From: Subtercola boreus
GTDB lineage: Bacteria > Actinomycetota > Actinomycetes > Actinomycetales > Microbacteriaceae
Assembly (NCBI RefSeq): GCF_003399625.1
Contig: NZ_NBXA01000006.1
Coordinates: 61,767-125,766 of the forward strand
Length of the DNA stretch: 64,000 bases
Direction of reading: 5' to 3'
Below, piece by piece: positions 56,831 to 64,000 of the stretch. Positions within the stretch are counted from its first letter, which is position 1, and each line of letters starts with the position of its first letter. The position numbers and the translations under genes were made by a program. A model generated the notes under the pieces. It saw nothing but the letters and a program-made list of their open reading frames with translations, was not told the DNA's origin and did not search any database.

Positions 56831-58059
56831 CCGAATTCCCCCCGTTGAACATCCTGTTCATCTGCACGGGAAACATCTGCAGGTCACCGATGGCCGTCCA
56901 ACTCGTTCTGCACGAACTGGCGGCTGTCTCCGGGGAGGCCGCGGCGGGTCGTTCGGTGCGCGTGCAGAGCCGCGGAACGCATGCGCGGGTCGGGTCGCCC
57001 ATGGATCCGCCGGCGGCACGGCAGTCCGTTGCGATGGGCGGTGATCCGTCTGGCCACGAAGCCGCACAACTCGTGCAGGACGATCTCAGGGACGCCGATC
57101 TGGTGGTGGCGATGACGTTGGATCACCGGGCAGCGGCAGCCCGGATGTTCCCGGCGGCCTCGAAGAAGTCCGTCACGCTCCTCGAGCTCAAACGCCTGAT
57201 CGACTACCTGGAGCCCGGCTCCGGCGGTGGTGCCGCAGGCAGGCGGGCGAGCCCCCGGGACAGCCTCGCGACGCTGCTCGCAACCCGGAGCTCGGTGCCG
57301 TCGGTACGCCACGACGACGATCTGAGCATCCCCGACCCGTTCAGGCGGTCATCCGGCGCGCACGCGAAGGTGGCGCGCGAGATCCAGTCCGCCGTGTCGA
57401 CGCTGGCCGGATGGCTGGGGAGCGTGTTGCCGGCGGTCGAACCGGCACCGCCGACTGTCGGCTCCCGCCCCGGTGGAGCAGCCCCGCAACGGGTGGTGGT
57501 CGAGACGCCCGAGCCGGCGTGGGCGGCCGAACCGGTGCCGGTGCCGGTGACGGAACCGGTGCGCCTGCACGAGCACGAGCCGGAGCCGGTGACCGATCCG
57601 ATCTCCGTGGTGACTCCCGAGCGGATGCCCGATCCCGTGCCGGCGCGGTCTTCGGTGGCCGTGGCACTGCCGACACCGGTGCCCGCCCCAGTGCCCGCCC
57701 CAGTGCTCGCGGTGGGCCTCGCACCCGACGCACCGCTCACCCGTCGCCAGCTGCGAGCGCAGGCGCCGGGAGCCGAGCCGACGGTCGCCGCTCCCCTCAC
57801 CCGTCGCCAGCTGCGGGCGCAGGTGCCGGGAGCAGAGCCCACGGTCGCGGTTCCCCTCACCCGTCGTGCTGCGCGGGCGCTGCAGGAGCGCGAGCTGGCC
57901 GAGCGCGCTTCAGTGCAGGAGGAGTACCGCAGCCAGGCCGACCAGAAGGCCGAGCGCATATCCGGCCAGCACGTCGGTCGGGAAGTGCATCCCGAGCAGC
58001 ACACGACTCGCACCCATGCCCAGCACGGCGAGCACTCCCACCAGCCAGAGCCCCGGTAG
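56827..58059 (+). CDS. Low-molecular-weight tyrosine phosphatase with repeated C-terminal extension
   Basis: 410 residues. Residues ~1-190 form an LMW-PTP with the catalytic loop FICTGNICRSPMA (Cys-x5-Arg) and the general-acid Asp in SIPDPFRRSSG. It would dephosphorylate the tyrosine cluster of the neighbouring Wzc-type kinase. The rest is unusual: a Pro/Val-rich linker, then three copies of a 20-residue unit beginning PLTRRQLRAQ (the third is PLTRRAARAL). The last 50 residues are encoded antisense to the PAP2 gene, a 150-base tail-to-tail overlap. The ATG overlaps the glycosyltransferase stop. Confidence 0.82.
   Translation: MTEFPPLNILFICTGNICRSPMAVQLVLHELAAVSGEAAAGRSVRVQSRGTHARVGSPMDPPAARQSVAMGGDPSGHEAAQLVQDDLRDADLVVAMTLDHRAAAARMFPAASKKSVTLLELKRLIDYLEPGSGGGAAGRRASPRDSLATLLATRSSVPSVRHDDDLSIPDPFRRSSGAHAKVAREIQSAVSTLAGWLGSVLPAVEPAPPTVGSRPGGAAPQRVVVETPEPAWAAEPVPVPVTEPVRLHEHEPEPVTDPISVVTPERMPDPVPARSSVAVALPTPVPAPVPAPVLAVGLAPDAPLTRRQLRAQAPGAEPTVAAPLTRRQLRAQVPGAEPTVAVPLTRRAARALQERELAERASVQEEYRSQADQKAERISGQHVGREVHPEQHTTRTHAQHGEHSHQPEPR
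57733..57880 (+). repeat. 60-bp tandem repeat in tyrosine phosphatase gene
   Basis: Two full 60-base units (57733-57792 and 57793-57852) and a degenerate third copy encode the PLTRRQLRAQxPGAEPTVA repeat. The first two differ at only a few bases, indicating recent duplication. Confidence 0.85.
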
Positions 58060-58482
58060 CATCGCGCCGTAAACGATCACCGCGGCCATGGTCGAGCTGG
58101 AGTGTGAACTCGGAAAGCTGAGTCTGCTCTTCGCCGCGGCGTGCACGAGAACCGGGCCCGCTGTGCTCCGCGGGTACCCTCCGGGGCCGCTCAGCACGAA
58201 GGAACCGTCCGGGTTCGCCACGGCCCCCGGGCGCGGACGGCGGACCAGCCGTTTGACGCCGGTCGAGGCGACCTGGGCGACGAGCACCGCGAGGGCGCTG
58301 AGCAGCCACAGCGCGGAACGCGACGGATCCAGCACCGCGCCGAGGGCGCCGAGCAGCACCCAGCCGACAGAGTTCTCACCGAAGAAGCCGTAGAGCCTGG
58401 CCGGTCCGACCAGTGCGCGGGCCAGTGGCGTGCGCTGCACAGCCGTGATGACGGCGATCTCGTGGGAACGGAGGGAGCGCAT
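57910..58482 (-). CDS. PAP2-family phosphatase
   Basis: 190 residues, five or six membrane helices. The three PAP2 motifs are KRLVRRPRP, PSSHSSS and SRVLLGMHFPTD. Enzymes of this family dephosphorylate lipid pyrophosphates; in a polysaccharide locus undecaprenyl-pyrophosphate recycling is a fair guess. Its last 150 bases lie under the phosphatase gene on the other strand. Confidence 0.87.
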   Translation of the reverse strand: MRSLRSHEIAVITAVQRTPLARALVGPARLYGFFGENSVGWVLLGALGAVLDPSRSALWLLSALAVLVAQVASTGVKRLVRRPRPGAVANPDGSFVLSGPGGYPRSTAGPVLVHAAAKSRLSFPSSHSSSTMAAVIVYGAMLPGLWLVGVLAVLGMGASRVLLGMHFPTDVLAGYALGLLVGLAAVLLLH

Positions 58483-58588
58483 CCGATCACCTTATCGGGC
58501 TGGCCTCGGGCGTTCAGACTGCCTAAGATGAGCACGGTGTGTCTCCAGCCCCATTATGGGGGTGTGGCCGGAGCGCCGAAGGGAACCG

Positions 58589-59791
58589 ATGTCTCTCGTC
58601 CTACCCACCGATGTCGAGGGTGTGCTGACCGGGCGTGCCCTCGGACGAGCGGCGATCTGGGTCAGCAGCGTCTTCCTCCTGTCCACGTTCATCCTGGTGC
58701 TGGCCTTCGGCATCGTCGTGCCCCAGGCAGGCGTGCCGCTCGCGCTCACCGGTCTCGCCGTGGCGGGGCTCGCGGTGGCGTGGGCACTGCTCGTCTCCCA
58801 TCCGTGGGGGGTGCTCGGGCTCATGCTGGTCGCGGGCCTCGGGCTCTTCCTCTTCGCCTTCCAGGTCTCGCTCGATCTCGGTCCGACGTGGAGATCCGAT
58901 TCCATCATCTTCACGATGCCGAAGATCGCCATCACGGTTGTGGGTGTCGACGGCCGCTCGCTCCTCTCGAGCCTGCTGCGTTCGACCATCGGTTTCGTGC
59001 TCGCCTCCGTGGCCGTGCAGGTCGCCACCCGGATGAACGGGCTGGTGTTCTCGTTCGACCTGCCCTCCATCTGCATCTGGTTCGGCATCGTGATCCTGCT
59101 CGCCATGCTCTGGTACGGGCGGAGCCGCGCCAAGCGGGGGGTCAGCACGATGCAGGCGGCCGCGGCGGTGGAGGAGCGCGTCACGGAGCGGAGCCGAGTG
59201 GCCGCCGAGGCGTCGGCTGTGCTCCACGACACCGTGCTCGACGACCTCCTGGCGCTGTCGCTGTCGCCGCCTGGTCCGCTCGTCGACGAGCACCGGGCTT
59301 TCCTGGCGAAGGACATCGCCTCCCTCGCCCACCCCGGCCTTCTCGTCGACGAGGTGATGAACCGGGGCATCGGCGACGCGGAGGCGCTCGAGGCGAGCGG
59401 GCTCGCACCGATCATCCGGTCCGCCGGCAACCGGGGGCTCCAGGTGGTCGTGAGCGGGGAGCCCCGCCTGCTGCTCGAACTCGATCCCCGGGTGCGGGGC
59501 GAGTTCCTGGGCGCCGCCGACCAGGCCCTCAGCAATGTGAGCCGCCATGCGGGCACTCTGTTCGCCGAGGTGGCCGTCGCCTCGGGCAGCCAGAGCATCA
59601 ACCTCGTGGTGACGGATTCCGGTCGTGGCTTCGCCGCGCGCACGCGGAGAGGAGCGCCGGGGCGCCCTGAACTCTCGCTCCGGCGCCGCATCGAAGACGT
59701 CGACGGCACAGTGGTGGTCTGGTCGACGCCGGGGCAGGGGACATCCGTGCTGATGAGCGTACCCGTGGCGCGCTGCGGCGCGGACGGGTGA
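58589..59791 (+). CDS. Membrane sensor histidine kinase
   Basis: 400 residues. Five or six membrane helices occupy the first 190 residues. The dimerisation box is EASAVLHDTVLDDLLALSL with the phospho-accepting His, and the ATPase has ADQALSNVSRHAG (N-box) and VVTDSGRGF (G-box). This is the HisKA_3-like subtype that normally works with LuxR-type response regulators. The ATG at 58589 follows GAAGGGA. It overlaps the next gene by GTGA. No response regulator gene is in the window. Confidence 0.8.
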   Translation: MSLVLPTDVEGVLTGRALGRAAIWVSSVFLLSTFILVLAFGIVVPQAGVPLALTGLAVAGLAVAWALLVSHPWGVLGLMLVAGLGLFLFAFQVSLDLGPTWRSDSIIFTMPKIAITVVGVDGRSLLSSLLRSTIGFVLASVAVQVATRMNGLVFSFDLPSICIWFGIVILLAMLWYGRSRAKRGVSTMQAAAAVEERVTERSRVAAEASAVLHDTVLDDLLALSLSPPGPLVDEHRAFLAKDIASLAHPGLLVDEVMNRGIGDAEALEASGLAPIIRSAGNRGLQVVVSGEPRLLLELDPRVRGEFLGAADQALSNVSRHAGTLFAEVAVASGSQSINLVVTDSGRGFAARTRRGAPGRPELSLRRRIEDVDGTVVVWSTPGQGTSVLMSVPVARCGADG

Positions 59792-60948
59792 GCGCGTCGG
59801 GCAGAACCGCCCAGGAGATCGATCCGCTGAGTGGCATCACGGCACGGATCTTCGCGATGGCGGTCGGCTGTGTCGCGGTGATCTCCGCGACCACGCTGAC
59901 ACTGCTGAACCCGCAGGAGATCGGCTCGCCGCCGCTGATGCTGCTGGCGTTCGTGGCCCTGGTCGCCGGGTTCGGCCACCTCGTCTGGGCGGCCGACCCC
60001 TTTCGCCGCACTGTCACACGCGCACGCTACGGAATCACCTACGGCCTCGTGCTGGTGGCCGCCGTACTCGAGTCCTTGGCCCAGCTCGGGAGGGACACCG
60101 ATGTGCGGAACGACTGGGGCCCGATCGCGGTCGCGCTCGTTCTGATGGTCTCCGGTTCCTACCGGAGACCCCGCGAGATCGTGGTGGGAACCGTCATTGC
60201 CGCGCTCGTCGTCGCCGGCACGACGGTGCTTCATTCGGGCACCGTGGGCCTGGCCGGGCTGGTCGGGGCGACGACGATGTCGGGCACTCTCGTCGTGGCC
60301 CTCGGAGGCGGCGCGGCGATCTTCGCCGCGTCGCTCATCGCGGGCCTCCGGGCGGAACGTCGCCGCTCAGACGACGTGCGGCGGAACCGCAACGTGCGGG
60401 ATCGCCGCCGAGCCATCGAGGAGTTCCTCGGCACCGACATCGAAGCGCTCCGCCGGGAGGTGCTGCCCTTCTTCCGGGACCTGAAGCTGAGGGATGCCCT
60501 GACCGATGGCGACCGCCAGCAGGCGGCCGAGCTTGCCCGCCTGCTGCGATCCTCCCTCGCGCGCCGCCTCGCAGATGAGCCGTTGGAAGGGCTCGTGGGG
60601 GTGTTCGACGATCCTCTCCTCCTTGCGGCAGCGCTCAATACCGAGCAGCGCACAGCCCTCCGCACTGTGCTCTCCCACTTCGCCGGCCTGCCCGGGCGGA
60701 GTGCCAGCGATCTCTCGCTGGTGCTCGGCCGCGGGGGAGTGGCAGGGGGAGGAGCGGCAGGCGGAGCGGCAGACGGCGCAGCCGATCTGCCGGCCGAACG
60801 GATGACCGGGGAACTCGTCGCCGCCTTCGGGGCCGAGCGTGGCCCGACGGCGGGAATCGCACCGTTCGTGGGGCTCATGCAGCTCGCGTTCCCGCACGTC
60901 GACGCTCACCCGACGCGCGACGCGATCGTGATCCGGTTCGACTTCTGA
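59788..60948 (+). CDS. Membrane protein paired with histidine kinase, unknown
   Basis: 386 residues. Six membrane helices fill residues ~20-190. A cytoplasmic part begins with a basic stretch (ERRRSDDVRRNRNVRDRRRAI) and helices FLGTDIEALRREVLPFFRD and QQAAELARLLRSSLARRL, which look like a degenerate kinase dimerisation region without the HDxV motif. There is no ATPase domain. GTG overlap with the kinase stop implies tight coupling. It may be the sensor or a pseudo-kinase partner; I do not recognise a family. Confidence 0.6.
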   Translation: MSASGRTAQEIDPLSGITARIFAMAVGCVAVISATTLTLLNPQEIGSPPLMLLAFVALVAGFGHLVWAADPFRRTVTRARYGITYGLVLVAAVLESLAQLGRDTDVRNDWGPIAVALVLMVSGSYRRPREIVVGTVIAALVVAGTTVLHSGTVGLAGLVGATTMSGTLVVALGGGAAIFAASLIAGLRAERRRSDDVRRNRNVRDRRRAIEEFLGTDIEALRREVLPFFRDLKLRDALTDGDRQQAAELARLLRSSLARRLADEPLEGLVGVFDDPLLLAAALNTEQRTALRTVLSHFAGLPGRSASDLSLVLGRGGVAGGGAAGGAADGAADLPAERMTGELVAAFGAERGPTAGIAPFVGLMQLAFPHVDAHPTRDAIVIRFDF

Positions 60949-60984
60949 CCGTAGCGATAGATCATCCCAAGAGTCTTCACCGTG

Positions 60985-61650
60985 AGGATCGGCTTCCAGC
61001 TCGCCATGGGCCACGGGATTTGACGGATCGCTGCCCTGCTCGATTGTGCGCCTTCCACGGTGAGCCGTGAAGTGGCAAGGTACCGCGTTTATGACAGGTA
61101 TATCCCCTCGTTGGCGCAGGAGCAAACGTGGACGCGGGCGAGACGCCCGGGACCTCGGAAGTTGGGCGGGTAAGCGTTACGAGGACAGGTCGCAGAGATG
61201 CTCACCAAACGGTTGAGCCCCGAGCAGGTCGCGGGCCCGCTCCGGCTCGAGTATCCCGAGGAAGGGGGATGCACCTGTCCCACGAGGCCATCTACCAAGC
61301 CCTCCGCGTCCAAGGCCGCGGATCGTTGCGGTTAGAAACCGTAACAGTACTGCGGTCCGGACGGGCACGGCGGCGCCCCAGGAAACCAGACGGCCTCACA
61401 GCAGGACGGTTGCCGGGCACGGTCACGATCTCTGACCGGCCGGCCGAGATCGCGGACCGCGCCGTTCCCGGGCTTTGGGAATGCGATCTCATCATTGGCT
61501 CAACATCGACATAGTCTGCGATCGGGAACGTGGCCGCGGAACTCAACGCCAGGCGTCGGAAACGCCACGGCTACCGCATTCCCGCAGAAGTCCTCGCCGA
61601 GAAATTCTCGAACCTGTCAAATCAAACCGGTGTTGCGTTCGCCGCCTGAA
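60985..61650 (+). pseudogene. Decayed IS30-family transposase
   Basis: The remnant is read across several frames. The helix-turn-helix LLDCAPSTVSREVARYR is near 61040-61090, TWTRARRPGPRKLGG follows and ends in a stop, then AEMLTKRLSPEQVAGPLRL, then in another frame MHLSHEAIYQALR, SDRPAEIADRAVPGLWECDL. The DDE core is missing: sequence jumps to the C-terminal LNARRRKRHGYRIPAEVLAEK near 61540. At least two frameshifts, stops and an internal deletion show it is long dead. Terminal repeats were not identified. Confidence 0.75.
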
Positions 61651-61757
61651 CCCGCCAACTCTCAGCTCAAGGATGAGTTATCCAGACACCGGAGAATCCG
61701 AGAGGCCGCCGCCGATGACGCTGCCGAGGATCGTGATCGCGTGGAGTGCGTCAAAGC

Positions 61758-62177
61758 TCAGCTGACGGGTGAGCTCTCGCGCCGGGGATTTGGGGCTTTT
61801 GAGAGTTCAGGGTTGAGCCAGACGTGGAGGTAGGTTGGCGAGTCCGGGTTCGCGTCGACGCTGGCCAAGCATTTGATGGCATGGTTGTTCAAACGTAGTC
61901 GCCACGCGACGGGCTGGATAGCTTCGGCAATCTCGGGTGTGATGCGACTGATGACGGCACGGTGCTGACCGAGTTTCACGACGATGACAAGTGCCATCTT
62001 GCCGCTGATCCGGTCGATCGCTATCCGGCCGTTCGCGTTTTCGCCGAAACGGTTCTGGGTGGCTGCGATTTCCGCAAGCTGGTCAAGGCCATGGGTGGGC
62101 TGAATGAGGATCGGACCGAGGGCATCGAACGCCGGGCTCATTACCGGCTTGCTTGGCGAAGAACCGCCCATCGTCAT
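61758..62177 (-). CDS. Orphan hypothetical protein
   Basis: 139 residues, soluble, with a plausible composition (RISGKMALVIVVKLGQHRAV, CLASVDANPDSPTYLHVWLN). It sits in the IS scar region with no partner genes and only a weak ribosome site. No family recognised; it may be a resident fragment of a lost element. The same strip in the other direction reads a coiled-coil-like segment (QLKDELSRHRRIREAAADD) without start or context. Confidence 0.4.
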   Translation of the reverse strand: MTMGGSSPSKPVMSPAFDALGPILIQPTHGLDQLAEIAATQNRFGENANGRIAIDRISGKMALVIVVKLGQHRAVISRITPEIAEAIQPVAWRLRLNNHAIKCLASVDANPDSPTYLHVWLNPELSKAPNPRRESSPVS

Positions 62178-62365
62178 CCCTAAACCAATTCAAGAGGGGG
62201 ACTGAGAAATAGCGCAGTTCCCGGGCGGAGCCACCGCCACCTGTCCGCGCGCTACTGAATCCGTGCGCTACCGAGATGGTATTCCGAGACGTGGAACCCG
62301 TGATGCGATCATTCCATCCGGGAGGCGCATTGTCAGGATCGGGGGTGGAAAACTTTGTGGACACA
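62178..62365. other. Stretch without recognisable gene
   Basis: 188 bases between the orphan ORF and the terminator. Short ORFs here have no ribosome site or family resemblance. I see nothing functional. Confidence 0.5.
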
Positions 62366-62406
62366 AAGAAAGAGGCACCGTTCTTTTTGAACGGTGCCTC
62401 TTTCTT
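62366..62406 (-). terminator. Strong terminator after LAETG protein
   Basis: AAGAAAGAGGCACCGTTC (62366-62383) pairs perfectly over 18 bases with 62389-62406 around TTTTT. It lies 13 bases past the surface-protein stop and could work in both directions. Confidence 0.88.
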
Positions 62407-62418
62407 GACTCGGCCCAG

Positions 62419-63624
62419 TTAGCTGGTGCTGCGTTGGCGACGCAAGATCAGCAGCGTCGCGCCTGCGAGCAGGAACAGCGCGCTCAGTCCGGCGAAGCCG
62501 GTTGTCTCGAGTCCAGTCTCGGCGAGAGCTGTCTTCGAGGAGGTGTGCTTCGTCGGCGTGACGGCAGGTGTGGGCGTGGTCGTCGGCGTGACGACAGGCA
62601 CCACGGCGGGAGCTGAGAGAGAGAACTCGACCGGCGTCGACGGCTTGGAGGTGATCGCAACGAGGTTGCTGGCGTCGTCGAGGGTGACCTCGGTGGCGAC
62701 GACGGTGTAGTCGTTTGGCACGAGCGCCACGGTCACCGACCACTTGCCGTCCTTGTCGACGACGATGGGGTCGGTGGGCTTGGCAGGGGCTGCCTTGGCC
62801 TTCGCCTCGGGAGCGTTCAGCAGGTCGGTCGGAACGACCAGCAGTGCGACGTTCGCGGACGGGTCACCGGTACCTGTGAAGGTGACGGTGGCCCCGGTGA
62901 GGGCCTCGCCGTTCTTCGGTGAGGTGATGACGGGTGCGGGCAGGAGCGGAGCGGGCAGTGTGAAGGAGCGCTCCACGTCGCCGCGGCCTGCGCCGCCGGT
63001 GACCTGGTGCACGTAGACCTTCTGGGCGACGGCTGCGTCGTCGGTGTAGACGCCGGTCGTCGACCAGGTGCCGCCGGAGACGACAGCTGCGGTGGTGCCG
63101 GGGATCCGGTCGCCGTTCTTGTCGAGCACATTGACGGTCGAACCGTCGGTGCCGGCGCCGCTGAACTCGACGGTGCGCGACGTGAGGGTCTGGCCCTCGG
63201 TCGGGCTCGTGACGGTCAGTGCCACCTCAGCGCTCGGGAGGGTGAACTTTCGTTCGATCTGCGGGATGCCGCTTCCGCCGAGAAGGCCGCCGACCTCGAT
63301 GGTCTGTGCCGTCGTAGCGTCGTCGGCGTAGGCGGGCAGCTCGACCGTGTACGGAGTCGGCACACCGAAGTCGCCGTTGACGTTCGTGCGGGCGAGCTCG
63401 GTGGTGCCGTCAGCTGCGTACACGATGACGGTTGCGTATCCGTCGACGGAGCCTTCGACGGTGACGGTGCGGGAGTCGAGGGTCTGGCCCTCGGTGGGGC
63501 TGGTGACGGTGAGGCCGGCTTCTGCTGCGCTGGCGGAGCTCGCGGTCTGCAGAGCCCCTCCGACAGCGAGGGCGAGAACGACTGGCACAGCCAACGCCTT
63601 CCGCCACGTACGGGTGATGTGCAT
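62419..63624 (-). CDS. LAETG-anchored Ig-like surface protein
   Basis: 401 residues. A signal peptide (KALAVPVVLALAVGGALQTASSASAA) is followed by three bacterial Ig-like domains, two opening with the same words TVTSPTEGQTL and the third with ITSPKNGEALT. A Pro/Thr stretch then leads to TALAETGLETTG, a membrane helix and RRQRSTS. Class E sortase anchoring is likely, as for the 28.4 kb protein. An IS21-type end begins eight bases before its start codon, so its natural promoter has been displaced; only AGGAAA of a ribosome site remains. Confidence 0.82.
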   Translation of the reverse strand: MHITRTWRKALAVPVVLALAVGGALQTASSASAAEAGLTVTSPTEGQTLDSRTVTVEGSVDGYATVIVYAADGTTELARTNVNGDFGVPTPYTVELPAYADDATTAQTIEVGGLLGGSGIPQIERKFTLPSAEVALTVTSPTEGQTLTSRTVEFSGAGTDGSTVNVLDKNGDRIPGTTAAVVSGGTWSTTGVYTDDAAVAQKVYVHQVTGGAGRGDVERSFTLPAPLLPAPVITSPKNGEALTGATVTFTGTGDPSANVALLVVPTDLLNAPEAKAKAAPAKPTDPIVVDKDGKWSVTVALVPNDYTVVATEVTLDDASNLVAITSKPSTPVEFSLSAPAVVPVVTPTTTPTPAVTPTKHTSSKTALAETGLETTGFAGLSALFLLAGATLLILRRQRSTS

Positions 63625-63631
63625 TGTTTCC

Positions 63632-64000
<369 letters not shown>

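Noticed and set aside
61495..61833. Protein reading QLKDELSRHRRIREAAADD
   Set aside because: Looks coiled-coil-like, but has no start, no ribosome site and begins inside the dead transposase; left as unassigned.

Overview
This 64 kb window comes from a high-GC Gram-positive bacterium, almost certainly an actinomycete and probably a member of the Microbacteriaceae. The basis is the very high GC content with strong third-position G/C, many GTG starts, abundant stop/start overlaps (ATGA, GTGA), a compact SRP RNA, an nrdHIEF class Ib reductase operon, a ROK-controlled xylose operon, and two LAETG surface proteins of the type used by class E sortases. The family-level call is an inference from gene content, not from a search.

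Layout. 1-2.6 kb: end of a DUF1684 gene, a DUF2071 gene, then rplJ-rplL behind an L10-type leader containing an intrinsic terminator. 2.7-6.3 kb: binding-protein-dependent sugar importer (lipoprotein plus two permeases, no ATPase) behind a LacI-type operator. 6.4-11 kb: ABC exporter, then cbs and metB (transsulfuration). 11-14.8 kb: small acidic protein, a large nested palindrome, ROK-type kinase, cyclase-family hydrolase, MFS exporter. 15-19 kb: nrdHIEF with two NrdR boxes and two perfect DnaA boxes upstream. 19.1-22.7 kb: glycerate kinase, rhodanese, secreted Ig-like protein. 22.8-27 kb: xylAB divergent from a ROK xylose regulator. 27-30.7 kb: saccharopine-dehydrogenase-like enzyme, LAETG protein, tRNA-Ser(GGA), NAD(P)-binding protein. 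30.7-40.1 kb: SRP RNA, pta-ackA, GNAT, dnaX-recR, amidase. 40.2-45.4 kb: secreted YVTN-type protein, cupin, aspartokinase and asd, DUF1707 protein.

45.4-60.9 kb is an extracellular polysaccharide locus. It has a Tat-exported PslG-like glycosidase, a membrane acyltransferase, a Wzy-like polymerase, a glycosyltransferase broken by one extra base, a Wzx-like flippase, a second glycosyltransferase, a hexapeptide acetyltransferase and a Wzz/Wzc-type tyrosine kinase on the minus strand. Opposite it lie a third glycosyltransferase, a low-molecular-weight tyrosine phosphatase with an unusual repeated tail, a PAP2 phosphatase, and a histidine-kinase/membrane-protein pair with no response regulator. 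The phosphatase would oppose the kinase, and the PAP2 enzyme may recycle the lipid carrier. No priming phosphoglycosyltransferase is visible in the window.

60.95-64 kb is a scar zone: a decayed IS30-family transposase, an orphan ORF, a LAETG surface protein, and the end of an IS21-family element inserted directly against that protein's start codon. The right edge cuts istB.

The most promising unexplained signals are the DnaA plus NrdR boxes at nrdH, the nested 123-bp palindrome at 11.36 kb, the PLTRRQLR repeats on the tyrosine phosphatase, and the histidine-kinase pair ending at a mobile-element scar. No CRISPR array or canonical defence system was seen.
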